Below the pieces are notes generated by a model, which saw nothing but the letters and a program-made list of their open reading frames with translations, had not been told where the DNA came from and did not search any database. Of a stretch of DNA of 64,000 nucleotides, positions 8,451 to 17,077 are shown piece after piece. The position numbers were made by a program, and so were the translations under genes. The stretch comes from Micavibrio sp. UBA5572 (GTDB lineage: Bacteria > Pseudomonadota > Alphaproteobacteria > Micavibrionales > Micavibrionaceae). The first letter of the stretch is position 1. The number at the start of each line of letters is the position of its first letter. The DNA is taken from the NCBI GenBank assembly GCA_002425415.1, contig DIMG01000016.1, positions 186,001-250,000 of the forward strand. Reading direction: 5' to 3'.

Positions 8451-8978
8451 ATGAAATCTTCCGAGGAAATGACTGTGTTGAATCGCTCTCAAGCCCGTCC
8501 AACACGAGCTGTCAAGCTTGATAAGATCGATCAGCGTATTTTAAGTGATCTCCAGATGGATGGTCGTATGACGAATGTGGATTTGGCTAAACGCGCGGGT
8601 ATTTCCGCACCTCCTTGTTTGCGTCGGGTGCGCAATCTGGAAGAGGCCGGTCTGATCCTTTCGTATCATGCCCATGTTAACCAAGCTGCTTTGGGATATC
8701 CTGTAACGGTTTTTACAACGATCAAGTTGAGTTCTGTCGGAGAAGGCGAATTGCGTCGTTTTGAAGGCCAATTGGAAAAATGGGCGTTGGTTCGCGAGGC
8801 TTATGTTATGACAGGTGAAAGTGATTTTCTGTTGAAAATTGTGGCTCGTGACTGGGATGATTATCAGGATTTCCTGACTAATCACCTTTTGGAAAGTCCG
8901 AATGTTGCGTCCGTGAAATCGTCTCTTTCGATTAAAACGTCCAAATTAAAAGCGGGTGTTCCAATTCTGGACGAATAA
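8451..8978 (+). CDS. Lrp/AsnC-family transcriptional regulator
   Basis: A 175-residue feast-famine regulator. An extra basic N-terminal tail of about 22 residues precedes the AsnC helix-turn-helix (LDKIDQRILSDLQMDGRMTN, then AKRAGISAPPCLRRVRNLEE), and the C-terminal RAM/AsnC effector domain (EAYVMTGESDFLLKI) follows. Members bind amino acids and form octamers on DNA. The Lrp / trxB / LysR neighbourhood recurs in alphaproteobacteria. ATG 8451 has a purine-rich AAAGAAAG upstream; an inner ATG at 8469 lies too close to its GAGGA. It converges with adenosine kinase with a 12-nt gap. Confidence 0.9.
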   Translation: MKSSEEMTVLNRSQARPTRAVKLDKIDQRILSDLQMDGRMTNVDLAKRAGISAPPCLRRVRNLEEAGLILSYHAHVNQAALGYPVTVFTTIKLSSVGEGELRRFEGQLEKWALVREAYVMTGESDFLLKIVARDWDDYQDFLTNHLLESPNVASVKSSLSIKTSKLKAGVPILDE

Positions 8979-8990
8979 CCCGTTCTATTT

Positions 8991-9974
8991 TCAAATCATA
9001 GACTTTAGCGGTGTAATCGGGCGTGGTCCCATATGTGAGATCGCTTCCGATGCTGCTAATGATCCAAGCCGCCCGCATTCTGTGAGTGGCTTGTTTTCTG
9101 TCAGGCCAAATAAAAATCCTGCGGCATAAGCATCGCCTGCTCCGGTGGTATCAACCAATTGTTCCGGTGTGATGGCTTGGATGTGTGCTGTTTCTGTGCC
9201 ACGAATGACGGATGATCCGTCTTTTCCTTTTGTCACAATGCTGATGTCGCAATGTTGGGCGATGGATCTATGTGCTTCGTCTGCATCGGAAATTTGGGTC
9301 AGTTCCTTTATCTCTTCCTCATTTGCAAACAGGATATCCACATAGTTTTCCACAAGTTTCAGGAAGTCATCACGGTGACGAACCACGCAGAATGGATCGG
9401 AAAGAGTGAGGGAAAGTTTTCTGCCATGTTTTTTGACGAGTTCGGCGGCTTTGATAAAGGCGGCTTTGGCTTGGTCATCGTCAAACAAATAACCTTCCAA
9501 ATAGGTGATTTGGGAATTGGCAATCAAGTCTTCGTTGATGTCTTCGGATTTAAGTCTGGTTGACGCGCCTAAAAACGTGTTCATGGTGCGTTGGGCATCG
9601 GGTGTGACCAAGATCAGGCATTGAGCGGTGGCGGGGCCATCCATTAAAGGTGGGGTGTCGAAATGAACGCCGATGGCGCGCGTGTCGTGGGCAAAGACTT
9701 TTCCAAATTGATCGTTTGCTACTTTGCCGATATAGGCTCCTTTGCCACCAAACGAGGCGTAAGCTGCCATTGTGTTTCCTGCAGAGCCACCGGACATTTC
9801 TGTGGTCGGGCCCATCAGGTTATAGAGTTCTGCGGCGCGTTTTTCGTCAATCAGGGACATTGCCCCACGGTTCATGCCAAAGGCGGCTTGAGATGTGATA
9901 AACTCTTCAGTTGTTTGTGCCAAAATATCAACGATGGCGTTACCGATGGCAATTAATCCGTATTGTGTGGTCAT
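8991..9974 (-). CDS. Adenosine kinase (PfkB family)
   Basis: A 327-residue PfkB carbohydrate/nucleoside kinase. Near the N-terminus it has GNAIVDILA and MSGGSAGNTMAAYASFGG (PfkB signature 1). In the middle it has AQCLILVTPDAQRTMNTFLGAS and LEGYLFD, and near the end DTTGAGDAYAAGFLFGL (signature 2 with the catalytic aspartate). This combination is characteristic of alphaproteobacterial adenosine kinases that turn adenosine into AMP for purine salvage. It starts at ATG 9974 and diverges from the TetR-like gene. One of three PfkB kinases within 7 kb; the other two (12054 and 14565) are different subfamilies. Confidence 0.88.
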   Translation of the reverse strand: MTTQYGLIAIGNAIVDILAQTTEEFITSQAAFGMNRGAMSLIDEKRAAELYNLMGPTTEMSGGSAGNTMAAYASFGGKGAYIGKVANDQFGKVFAHDTRAIGVHFDTPPLMDGPATAQCLILVTPDAQRTMNTFLGASTRLKSEDINEDLIANSQITYLEGYLFDDDQAKAAFIKAAELVKKHGRKLSLTLSDPFCVVRHRDDFLKLVENYVDILFANEEEIKELTQISDADEAHRSIAQHCDISIVTKGKDGSSVIRGTETAHIQAITPEQLVDTTGAGDAYAAGFLFGLTENKPLTECGRLGSLAASEAISHMGPRPITPLKSMI

Positions 9975-10038
9975 TTATGGGGATTCCATTTTTTATTTGG
10001 GCATTGAAAATAGTTTCACTAATCTTTATGTGTTTAGC

Positions 10039-10656
10039 ATGGTTAACAAAAAAGGCAAGTTGAAGAAAAGATGCAAAAATGATGAGGATATCCGGAAAGA
10101 TATTCTGGATGCGGCGTTGATTGTTGCTGCGCGTGGAGCTTGGGAACTGGCATCACCTCTGGAGATTGCGGATTTATGTGATTTATCGGTTGCGGAGATC
10201 AGGCAAGTTTTTCCAACCAAGCAAGATATAATGCATGCGATTGTTGTCGAGATGGATGAGGCTGTGCTTGCCGGACACCGTGTTGATGACGGAGTTTCAA
10301 GACGTGATCGGTTGTTTGATGTTTTGATGGATAGGTTTGATGCCATGAATGATGCGCGTGATGCCCATAAGTCATTTATCAAATCCTATGGTTGGAATAC
10401 GTGTGACAAGAAGAATGATTTGAAACTTTATTTTTCTTCTTTGGAAAAATATGCTCGTGTATCGGGTGTCGAGACAGGAGGGTTGTTCGGCCCTGTTCAT
10501 GTTTTGGCATTGAGTACGGTTTATGCATGGGTATTGAGTGTGTGGATGCGTGACGAGAGTGCCGATTTATCGCGTACGATGTCGGCACTTGATCGGGCGT
10601 TGGGGCGTTTGGAATGGATCAAGGAATTTATTGAAGACAAGTTTTCCCGCTCTTGA
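10039..10656 (+). CDS. TetR-like transcriptional regulator
   Basis: About 205 residues when started at ATG 10039. A basic N-terminus (NKKGKLKKRCK) precedes a TetR-type helix-turn-helix, with DILDAALIVAARGAWELASP and IADLCDLSVAEIRQVFPTKQDIM at residues 20-60. The C-terminal part is helical and without a recognised ligand pocket. A longer frame extends to 9895 but overlaps the start of the divergent adenosine kinase, so the shorter start is preferred; its ribosome site is weak. It converges with hemA with a 22-nt gap. The target genes are not evident; autoregulation and control of the neighbouring adenosine kinase are possible. Confidence 0.75.
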   Translation: MVNKKGKLKKRCKNDEDIRKDILDAALIVAARGAWELASPLEIADLCDLSVAEIRQVFPTKQDIMHAIVVEMDEAVLAGHRVDDGVSRRDRLFDVLMDRFDAMNDARDAHKSFIKSYGWNTCDKKNDLKLYFSSLEKYARVSGVETGGLFGPVHVLALSTVYAWVLSVWMRDESADLSRTMSALDRALGRLEWIKEFIEDKFSRS

Positions 10657-10678
10657 TTTGTCCCAGTCTATATTTTTA

Positions 10679-11920
10679 TCAGGCGATGCGCATATTCTTA
10701 ATGACACCGTGATTATCTTCCCACAAGGATTGTAAAACAGAGACCAGTTTTTTGATATGTTCCGGTTTGTGTATGGCGGTTGCAGTCAGGCGCATCCGTT
10801 CTGTTCCACGCGGGACGGTCGGATAGTTGATCGGTTGAACATAGATGTTATGGGCTTCCATTAACCAGTCGGTGATCGCTTTGCAACAAACAGAGTCGCC
10901 AATGACCAATGGTGTTATATGGCTGTTGCCTTTCATGTAATTCAATCCTGCTGCATCGAGGGATGATTTTAACAGTTTGACGTTTTCACGAATGGTTATG
11001 CGTTCGATTTGTGAGACTTTTAAATGCTCGACACTGGCTAAAGCTCCGGCGCACAAGGCGGGGGGAAGGGCGGTGGTGAAAATAAAATTTCCGGAGTATG
11101 AGCGGACAGCATCAATGATGGATGCGTTTGCCGTGATAAATCCCCCCATCAGGCCATAGGCTTTGCCGAAAGTTCCTTCCAGAATGTCAATGCGATCCAA
11201 TAGACCATTTTCATCGGCAACTCCACCACCACGAGAGCCATAAACACCGACGGCATGGACTTCATCAAGATAAGTGATAGCGTTATACTTTTCTGCTAGA
11301 TCACAAATTTGTTTGATTGGCGCAATATCCCCTTCCATTGAATAGACAGATTCAAATGCAATTAGTTTTGGTGCGTTGACTGGTGCGATTCTTAACAGGG
11401 ATTCCAGATGGTCAAGATCGTTGTGGCGATATATGAATTTTTTGGCGTTGCTTTCTCTGATGCCGTGGATCATTGACGCGTGGTTCAGTTCATCGGAAAA
11501 AACCGAGCAATCGGGCAAGAGTTTTATGATGGTTGATAATGCGCCCTCGTTTGCTGTGTAGCCGCTGGGGAAAACAAGCGCGGATTCTTTTTTGTGTAGG
11601 TCGGCAAGAGAGTCTTCGAGGTCAACAACGTATTTTGTTGTTCCTGAAATGTTGCGTGTTCCGCCTGCGCCTGCGCCTGAACGGTCTATGGCGGTATGCA
11701 TAGCACTTAAAACTTTCGGATGCTGTCCCATTCCCAAGTAATCATTGTTGCACCACACGGTTACTTCACGAGTTGAGCCATCGGGGGCGTGGTAGAGCGC
11801 TGTTGGAAACTTGCCCACTATGCGTTCTAGATTGGCGAATGTTCGGTATCGGCCTTCGTGTTTTAAGTCGGCAATGCGATTGTCAAAGAAGCTACGATAA
11901 TCCATGATTCCGGTATCCAT
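10679..11920 (-). CDS. hemA: 5-aminolevulinate synthase
   Basis: A 413-residue alpha-oxoamine synthase that condenses glycine and succinyl-CoA to 5-aminolevulinate, the first step of haem synthesis by the C4 (Shemin) route, which in bacteria is an alphaproteobacterial trait. NNDYLGMGQHP (58-68), GAGAGGTRNISGT (82-94), the PLP-contacting DEVHAVGVYG (219-228) and Schiff-base Lys253 in GTFGKAYG are all present. ATG 11920 gives this length; an inner ATG at 11905 has a better-placed GGA and gives a start like that of other family members. It diverges from the ribokinase gene over 133 AT-rich bases. Confidence 0.95.
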   Translation of the reverse strand: MDTGIMDYRSFFDNRIADLKHEGRYRTFANLERIVGKFPTALYHAPDGSTREVTVWCNNDYLGMGQHPKVLSAMHTAIDRSGAGAGGTRNISGTTKYVVDLEDSLADLHKKESALVFPSGYTANEGALSTIIKLLPDCSVFSDELNHASMIHGIRESNAKKFIYRHNDLDHLESLLRIAPVNAPKLIAFESVYSMEGDIAPIKQICDLAEKYNAITYLDEVHAVGVYGSRGGGVADENGLLDRIDILEGTFGKAYGLMGGFITANASIIDAVRSYSGNFIFTTALPPALCAGALASVEHLKVSQIERITIRENVKLLKSSLDAAGLNYMKGNSHITPLVIGDSVCCKAITDWLMEAHNIYVQPINYPTVPRGTERMRLTATAIHKPEHIKKLVSVLQSLWEDNHGVIKNMRIA

Positions 11921-12053
11921 AAGTTTGAGTCTGATTTTTTCTTTCTAATTTATAAAAGTGGTTGGTATAAAAGCCAAACATAAGTTGTGATAATTATTCG
12001 CAACAGGATGTTTTTTTTGTATAATTTTTAGGTTCTTATGTTATTTTAGGCTC

Positions 12054-12998
12054 ATGATTATTGTTTTTGGTTCTTTGAATATGGATTTTTCGATCTCGCT
12101 GGATAAGTTGCCAGTTGCGGGAGAGACGGTTTTATCAACTGAGTATGAGTTAACCTCCGGAGGGAAGGGGGCCAATCAGGCTTTGGCTGCAGCGCGATTT
12201 GGCTCAAAAGTGGCCTTGATCGGGCGGGTCGGAAATGACAATTACGGAAAAGTTTTGCGAGAGTCTCTGAAGTCAAATGGTGTCATGGTATCCGGTGTGG
12301 CTTATTCGGATACGTTGCCAACGGGTTGCGCGATGGTGGCCAAGGACAGAATTGGTGAAAACCAGATTATTGTTATGTCGGGTGCAAATGCTGAAGCGAT
12401 TCACGATCAGGTTCCCGATGAAATTCTGATTAAACAAAATCTTTTGTTGATGCAAATGGAATTGCCGGTCGATCAAACTGTGACATTGTTAAATAGAGCC
12501 AAAGATCAAGGGGTGATTACTGTTTTGAATCTCGCCCCTGCTATTATGATTCCTAAAAAAGCGTTGGGGCATTTGGATTATCTGATCGTCAATAGTATTG
12601 AAGCGCGTCAAATTGCAGAAAAGTTGCATTTGCCTACGGGAAATAGCGCTCTTAAATTGGCGCAGGCCTTGGCCATTGAGGGACAGATGACTTGTATTGT
12701 GACTTTAGGATCAAAAGGGTCGGTCGCTGTGACAAAAGATGGTGAAGCTTGGGGATGTCCGATTATGCCGTTGGATCAGGCGGATGTTGTTGATATTTCC
12801 GGTGCGGGAGACGCGTTTTGCGGTACTTTTTGCGCGGCTATTCATGAAGGAAAGTCGTTACCCGAAGCGATGCGTCTTGCCAGTGTTGCCGGAAGCCTGA
12901 CTTGTTTAAAAACAGGAACACAGGCGGCGATGCCTTTTCTGGACGACATTCTCTCTCGTCTTGGTGACATGCCACCCGCTGAAAAATTGAAACTGTAG
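12054..12998 (+). CDS. rbsK: Ribokinase-like PfkB kinase
   Basis: A 314-residue kinase whose N-terminus (VFGSLNMDFSISLDKLP, then TSGGKGANQALAAARFG at about residues 35-51) is the ribokinase form of PfkB signature 1, and whose GRVGNDNYG and MVAKDRIGENQI segments also fit ribokinase. The catalytic loop reads DISGAGDAFCG rather than the more common DTTGAGD, keeping the essential aspartate. It should phosphorylate ribose or a related pentose at O5. No ribose transporter or rbs operon is nearby, so it may salvage ribose released from nucleosides, in line with the neighbouring adenosine kinase and deaminase-PfkB operon. The symbol is assigned by family resemblance. Confidence 0.8.
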   Translation: MIIVFGSLNMDFSISLDKLPVAGETVLSTEYELTSGGKGANQALAAARFGSKVALIGRVGNDNYGKVLRESLKSNGVMVSGVAYSDTLPTGCAMVAKDRIGENQIIVMSGANAEAIHDQVPDEILIKQNLLLMQMELPVDQTVTLLNRAKDQGVITVLNLAPAIMIPKKALGHLDYLIVNSIEARQIAEKLHLPTGNSALKLAQALAIEGQMTCIVTLGSKGSVAVTKDGEAWGCPIMPLDQADVVDISGAGDAFCGTFCAAIHEGKSLPEAMRLASVAGSLTCLKTGTQAAMPFLDDILSRLGDMPPAEKLKL

Positions 12999-13113
12999 TT
13001 CTTTTCTTATCACCTTTTGTTCCGATTTTAATCTGGCTCTTGTCCAAGTCGTATTTTTTTTGTTATGATCCGTCTATTCAATATGATTCTTGAGGAGATA
13101 GAGGCGCTTTTTG

Positions 13114-13560
13114 ATGACCGCGAGAGCTTCATCCAGACATGAGATTGTTATGAATTTCTCATCCCCGCCCAGCAGTGACGATCTGGCTGTTATGGTGCGT
13201 TATGTTCTTGAAACCTTGCCGGATGAGTTGGTTGAAAAGGCTGTTGATCTTAAATTGGCTATTGAAGAATTTCCCGATGAAGCGACTGAGCAGGATATGG
13301 AATTGGGATCTTCTTATGAGTTGCTGGCTTTGTATCATTCAGGGAAAGAGATTACGCCTGGGGTTGAAAAAAAGATCGCCAATCATGATGATGTTTTGAC
13401 AATTTTTCGTCGGCCGATTTTGGATCTGTGGTGTGAAACCGGAGAAGATTTAAGTGGCTTGCTGCGGGAAGTTGTTATTGAAGAAATTTCGCGGGCGTTT
13501 GATTATTCCGAAGATGATATTATCGAGATGATGGGGCGTCATCATCAGGGTATGTTCTAG
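13114..13560 (+). CDS. Zincin-like (COG3824/MMP-type) protein lacking HExxH
   Basis: A 148-residue protein that resembles the small minimal metalloprotease-like family of alphaproteobacteria: two acidic helices, then an IFRRPILDLWCETGEDL segment and a final helix. In that family the final helix carries the metal-binding HEIGHHFG; here the corresponding residues 123-130 read EEISRAFD, so both zinc histidines are gone. It is therefore probably a non-catalytic relative. The start is ATG 13114, preceded by a GAGGCG ribosome site; a TTG immediately before it and an ATG at 13150 are alternatives. It follows the ribokinase after 115 nt and converges with the deaminase gene with a 6-nt gap. Confidence 0.7.
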   Translation: MTARASSRHEIVMNFSSPPSSDDLAVMVRYVLETLPDELVEKAVDLKLAIEEFPDEATEQDMELGSSYELLALYHSGKEITPGVEKKIANHDDVLTIFRRPILDLWCETGEDLSGLLREVVIEEISRAFDYSEDDIIEMMGRHHQGMF

Positions 13561-13566
13561 GTTTTT

Positions 13567-14553
13567 CTATTTGATCCGTTTTATTTCCCTGAATTCAATT
13601 GTTTTGGAGTTTTGCAGGGTTTTTAGCGCCGATAATTTTTCTGATTTTTCTTCTGATATAGTTATGTTGCCGATCGCCAGTTTTGTATACCCTGCGCCGA
13701 TCAAGTTGACCATTTCTCTTGATGTCGGGATGGTTGATGTCCAGATATAGTCGTCCATGATTTTTAAGCCATGTTTGGCCGCGCCGAATAAAAGCCTGTT
13801 GAGCGGATTTATATAAAAACTGTATTTTTTGTTTCGTTGAGTGTCCGGTGTGGGTTCTCCATTTTTTTCAAAACATTCTTGCGAGTAACCAATCGCGGCA
13901 TGGGTGGAGGCCACCAGAGAATAAATTTTTCCGTTTTTATCACGGGCAAAGGCACATCCCCAGGATGCGTGTTTGATTTTAACAGCATGAATTAAGGCCA
14001 GAAAATTTTTTTCGGTCGGGAGTTGTTCTTGTTCAACGATTTTGATCGGGTTATCTTCGGGGGGGGTGTAATTTTCTTTGGATTGGTGAATAACCGAAAT
14101 TGTTTTTTCCTTGCGGTTGATCTCGTAAATATTTATGCCTGCATGCGCCATTATGCTTAAGGACATGTCTTTGAATTCATCGCCTCTGCGTGTGGCAAAA
14201 TCCTTGGCAAAGCCTTTGTGGTCAATATAGACGGTTTTGATCCCTGATTCTGAAATGCATTTTGCACAATTGGGGCAGCAAGGATCGGTGATTGCTATTT
14301 CTGTCCCTTGTGTTTTTTCAGGAAAATGTAAAAGGCAATTTACCTCTGCGTGGACTGTTCCGCTGCTGTTTCCTATGCGGATTTGTTCGCCCAAATTATC
14401 GAGGATTCTTTGAGGCCAATCATTGGTTTTGGCAAGAGTTGTGGTTTGCGAGAACAGGCAGGCCGCCACTTTGTTTTCGGGGTGGGGGCTTGAAAGGACT
14501 ATGTCCACTGCGGATTGCATTGCATGAAATGAATTTTCTGGAATTTCGTTCAT
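13567..14553 (-). CDS. Two-domain cytidine/dCMP deaminase-like protein
   Basis: A 328-residue protein with an N-terminal zinc deaminase domain. HAEV at 68-71 supplies a zinc histidine and the catalytic glutamate, and CCPNCAKC at 92-99 supplies the two cysteine ligands (Cys93, Cys96). Such domains deaminate cytosine, cytidine, dCMP or related bases. The C-terminal half (about 185-320) looks like a second, degenerate copy: STHAAIGYS and then STIPTSREMVNLIGAGYTKLAI, where the zinc cysteines are Thr and Glu. The substrate is unknown. It is the last gene of a minus-strand operon with a PfkB kinase (11-nt gap) and an unrecognised gene, which suggests nucleoside salvage or modified-nucleoside metabolism. 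Confidence 0.7.
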   Translation of the reverse strand: MNEIPENSFHAMQSAVDIVLSSPHPENKVAACLFSQTTTLAKTNDWPQRILDNLGEQIRIGNSSGTVHAEVNCLLHFPEKTQGTEIAITDPCCPNCAKCISESGIKTVYIDHKGFAKDFATRRGDEFKDMSLSIMAHAGINIYEINRKEKTISVIHQSKENYTPPEDNPIKIVEQEQLPTEKNFLALIHAVKIKHASWGCAFARDKNGKIYSLVASTHAAIGYSQECFEKNGEPTPDTQRNKKYSFYINPLNRLLFGAAKHGLKIMDDYIWTSTIPTSREMVNLIGAGYTKLAIGNITISEEKSEKLSALKTLQNSKTIEFREIKRIK

Positions 14554-14564
14554 GACGAATCGTA

Positions 14565-15569
14565 TCAGTTTTTTGACTGTTCTACGAGGCTCTTTAGCGA
14601 TTCTTTTCCGCCTAATGGTCGTCCTCCGGCATGAGAAAGGCAGTCAATGGCGCAGAGATTTGCTAATTTTCCGATTTGTTCCAGTGGAAGATTCTGGCTT
14701 ACGCCATAGAGAATTCCTGCGGAAAAATGATCTCCGGCACCAATGCTGTCTATGGCTTGGATATGGCTTGTGTCTCCCGCTGGTTGGTAGAGAATTTTTT
14801 CATTCAAGATTATATAGGCTCCATTGCTGCCATCTGTGATGGCTCCGAAGTGAAATTTTCCGGCCATAATTTTTGCAATTTGTTGAATGGTTTTGTCTTC
14901 TCCGTACAGAGCGCAGGCTTCCGGTTTGTTACAGATGAAACCGTCACATTGATCCAAAATATTTCTAATTGCTGTGTTGTTTAATTCAATCAGGCTGCGA
15001 TCTCCGACATTCAAACAGGATATTCCGTTTTGGGTGTGAACTTTATTGATGCTTTCTTTAAATGCGTCTTCAGTGAAAGCCGAGCAAAATGTGTAGCCGT
15101 CCAGATAGAGAATATCTGTGTGAGAGATTGTGGAATGCGGAATATGGTCTTTGCAAAAGGAAAGGGCAGAGCCGTTGTAACTGGCAAAGCTGCGGTCGCC
15201 GTCAGGCGTGATGAAACATAAAACTTGTGGGGAGCTGATTTCGTGTTCTTCTATGATATAGGCATGGGTTTCAACCTCTGCGTCTTCCAGATTTTTTTTG
15301 AAGGCTAATCCCTCTTTGTCATGAGCAATGTTGGTGATAAAGGAGGTGTTTGCACCGAGCGCGCTCAAGGTGTGGGAGACGTTTGCACCTGCACCGCCCG
15401 GAATCATTTTACATGACGGTAATTGTGATTTAATCGAGAGAAGGTGTTCTTGCATTCCAAGATGGGTGCAGTATGATTTTTCTATGTGGTTTTTTTTAAG
15501 AAATTCTACGGGGACATTGGCAATAATGTCTGTGCAGGCATTTCCTATGCAGGTGATTTTTTTTGCCAT
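14565..15569 (-). CDS. PfkB-family nucleoside/sugar kinase
   Basis: A 334-residue PfkB kinase. CIGNACTDIIANVP opens the protein, PGGAGANVSHTLSALGA is signature 1, VLCFITPDGDRSFASYNGSA is the adenosine-kinase-like middle, and DSIGAGDHFSAGILYGV is signature 2 with the catalytic aspartate. It is closer to adenosine/inosine-type kinases than to ribokinase, but differs from the adenosine kinase at 8991 (for example DSIGAGD against DTTGAGD). It lies between an unrecognised gene (6-nt gap) and the deaminase (11-nt gap), so all three are cotranscribed. A nucleoside substrate that is also deaminated is a plausible but untested idea. Confidence 0.8.
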   Translation of the reverse strand: MAKKITCIGNACTDIIANVPVEFLKKNHIEKSYCTHLGMQEHLLSIKSQLPSCKMIPGGAGANVSHTLSALGANTSFITNIAHDKEGLAFKKNLEDAEVETHAYIIEEHEISSPQVLCFITPDGDRSFASYNGSALSFCKDHIPHSTISHTDILYLDGYTFCSAFTEDAFKESINKVHTQNGISCLNVGDRSLIELNNTAIRNILDQCDGFICNKPEACALYGEDKTIQQIAKIMAGKFHFGAITDGSNGAYIILNEKILYQPAGDTSHIQAIDSIGAGDHFSAGILYGVSQNLPLEQIGKLANLCAIDCLSHAGGRPLGGKESLKSLVEQSKN

Positions 15570-15575
15570 TTTTTA

Positions 15576-16751
15576 TTAAGCGCATTCTTTCGTGAAAAAT
15601 TGATTGTTTGTATTCAAAAATGTTCGGGGGTCTGGCATTGCTTGCGCTAACTTGATTAGAAGCCTTGGGTCTTCGTGAATACTTAAAGCGGAAACCCTCA
15701 TTCCCAGAGCGTGCGCCAACCCTAGAGGAATGTTATTCCGGTTACAGTAACTGGTCTGGCATTGATTGATTTGTCGCTCGCTCCGCCTAACAAAACTTTC
15801 AAGGTAGTGTTTATGTACTGATTGAGCCGCCCGTTCCATTTTGCTGTTTGTGTTGCGTTTGATTCCAGAATTGGCTTGTTCCATTTTTGGGGTCAGGTGG
15901 TCAAAAAGTTTGTTGACGAGTTCAATTTGCCCTTTTTTCGTGCGTAATCTTTGATCGGTTCCATAAAATCCTTTTATTTCTGCTTCCCATTCAATGTCAT
16001 CAACAGTTCCGATGAAGGCATCTACAAAAGGTGTTGCAAAACGACTGACATCGCAAGAATGTTCCAGTAGGGCGAGAATGTTTGTTCCGGGGATGTGGGT
16101 GAGTGAAAAAAAGCTGGTGCGGGATGTTAAGCATACGGAATCGACAAATAATGTCTTGGGATCAATTTTATGAAAAAATTCCGGTAAATTGGGAATTTGC
16201 CGGAATTCTTGATATGTCGTATGGGGAGATGAGCAGGCTCTTTCAAATTCTTCGCGGTGACGACCTTCTTTGAGGGAAGAAAGGAGAGTCTTGGCACATG
16301 CATCGCAATCAATAATTTCTGGGTTATTTCCAAATGCTTTTACTGCAAATCGTTCTCGGTATTGAAACCCTTCTTGGCGAAAGGAGTATGTTGGCATCGT
16401 TTTACCGTGGGTGTCCTGACCTAAGCTAACCAGTACATAGTCACGTGGGGTTATTCCATTGGCATCTATTATGCTGAAGAAACTGCCTTTTGTAGGGTCG
16501 TTTATTGCAGCGTTATTAGCAGCCTTATTAAAGACATCCATTATTTGAGTAAATCTACCTTGATATCCAAGGTTGGAGTATGGAGTCTGAGTAGTTGGGC
16601 GGATGGCTCTAATATTGTGCGGGTTGGGGATCGAAAATTTTAATTCAGGTTCAAGATCATATCCAATCGGTGTAAAGACAGAAGTATCGGCAAGATGGTT
16701 TAATTCTTCAAGCGGGAAGTTTGCGCTTCCGATTTTCACGTCATGAGCCAC
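15576..16751 (-). CDS. Unrecognised protein, first gene of deaminase-PfkB operon
   Basis: A 391-residue protein I cannot place in any family. It starts at GTG 16751 with a well-spaced AAAGGA eight bases upstream. No signal peptide or membrane segment is visible. Notable segments are IIDCDACAKTLL (a CxxC pair), a block LTSRTSFFSLTHIPGTNILALLEHSCDVS, and a basic C-terminal helix-rich region with several cysteines (INQCQTSYCNRNN). Whether these bind metal is unknown. It is followed after 6 nt by the PfkB kinase and then by the deaminase, so a role in the same pathway is likely from position only. Confidence 0.65.
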   Translation of the reverse strand: MAHDVKIGSANFPLEELNHLADTSVFTPIGYDLEPELKFSIPNPHNIRAIRPTTQTPYSNLGYQGRFTQIMDVFNKAANNAAINDPTKGSFFSIIDANGITPRDYVLVSLGQDTHGKTMPTYSFRQEGFQYRERFAVKAFGNNPEIIDCDACAKTLLSSLKEGRHREEFERACSSPHTTYQEFRQIPNLPEFFHKIDPKTLFVDSVCLTSRTSFFSLTHIPGTNILALLEHSCDVSRFATPFVDAFIGTVDDIEWEAEIKGFYGTDQRLRTKKGQIELVNKLFDHLTPKMEQANSGIKRNTNSKMERAAQSVHKHYLESFVRRSERQINQCQTSYCNRNNIPLGLAHALGMRVSALSIHEDPRLLIKLAQAMPDPRTFLNTNNQFFTKECA

Positions 16752-17077
16752 GTTCTGATCCTTTGAATAGGTTTGAGTTCGAGTCTGTTATCGCAAATCT
16801 ATTATTATGTCAAGGGTGTTATCTGTGCTTTTTCTTTGGTTTTTGTGAAGCTTCCCATCGTTCTTTTCAATGATGGTATCTGCTGAACTGAAAATAAGCA
16901 TTGTTATTATTGCCGCAGGTTATAATTTTCCCCATAAAAACGTGTTAAATGTTTGTGTTTGCTTATTGGCAAGATTGGTTTCCTTCTGGTTGCAGAAAAT
17001 ATAGATCAGGGTAAGATGAGGCGAATATATTTCTTTTGGGATTTTCATTTTAAACACATTCAATTCAGGGTTATTTT
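16752..17077. other. Intergenic region between two divergent operons
   Basis: These 326 AT-rich bases separate the minus-strand unknown-PfkB-deaminase operon from plus-strand lpdA and must contain both promoters. The minus-strand gene has a clear AAAGGA ribosome site at its edge. I see no coding frame, RNA gene, strong hairpin or convincing -35/-10 pair. Confidence 0.5.

Noticed and set aside
12054..12998. Ribokinase as part of a ribose uptake operon
   Set aside because: No rbsABC transporter, RbsD or LacI-type regulator is adjacent; the kinase stands alone.
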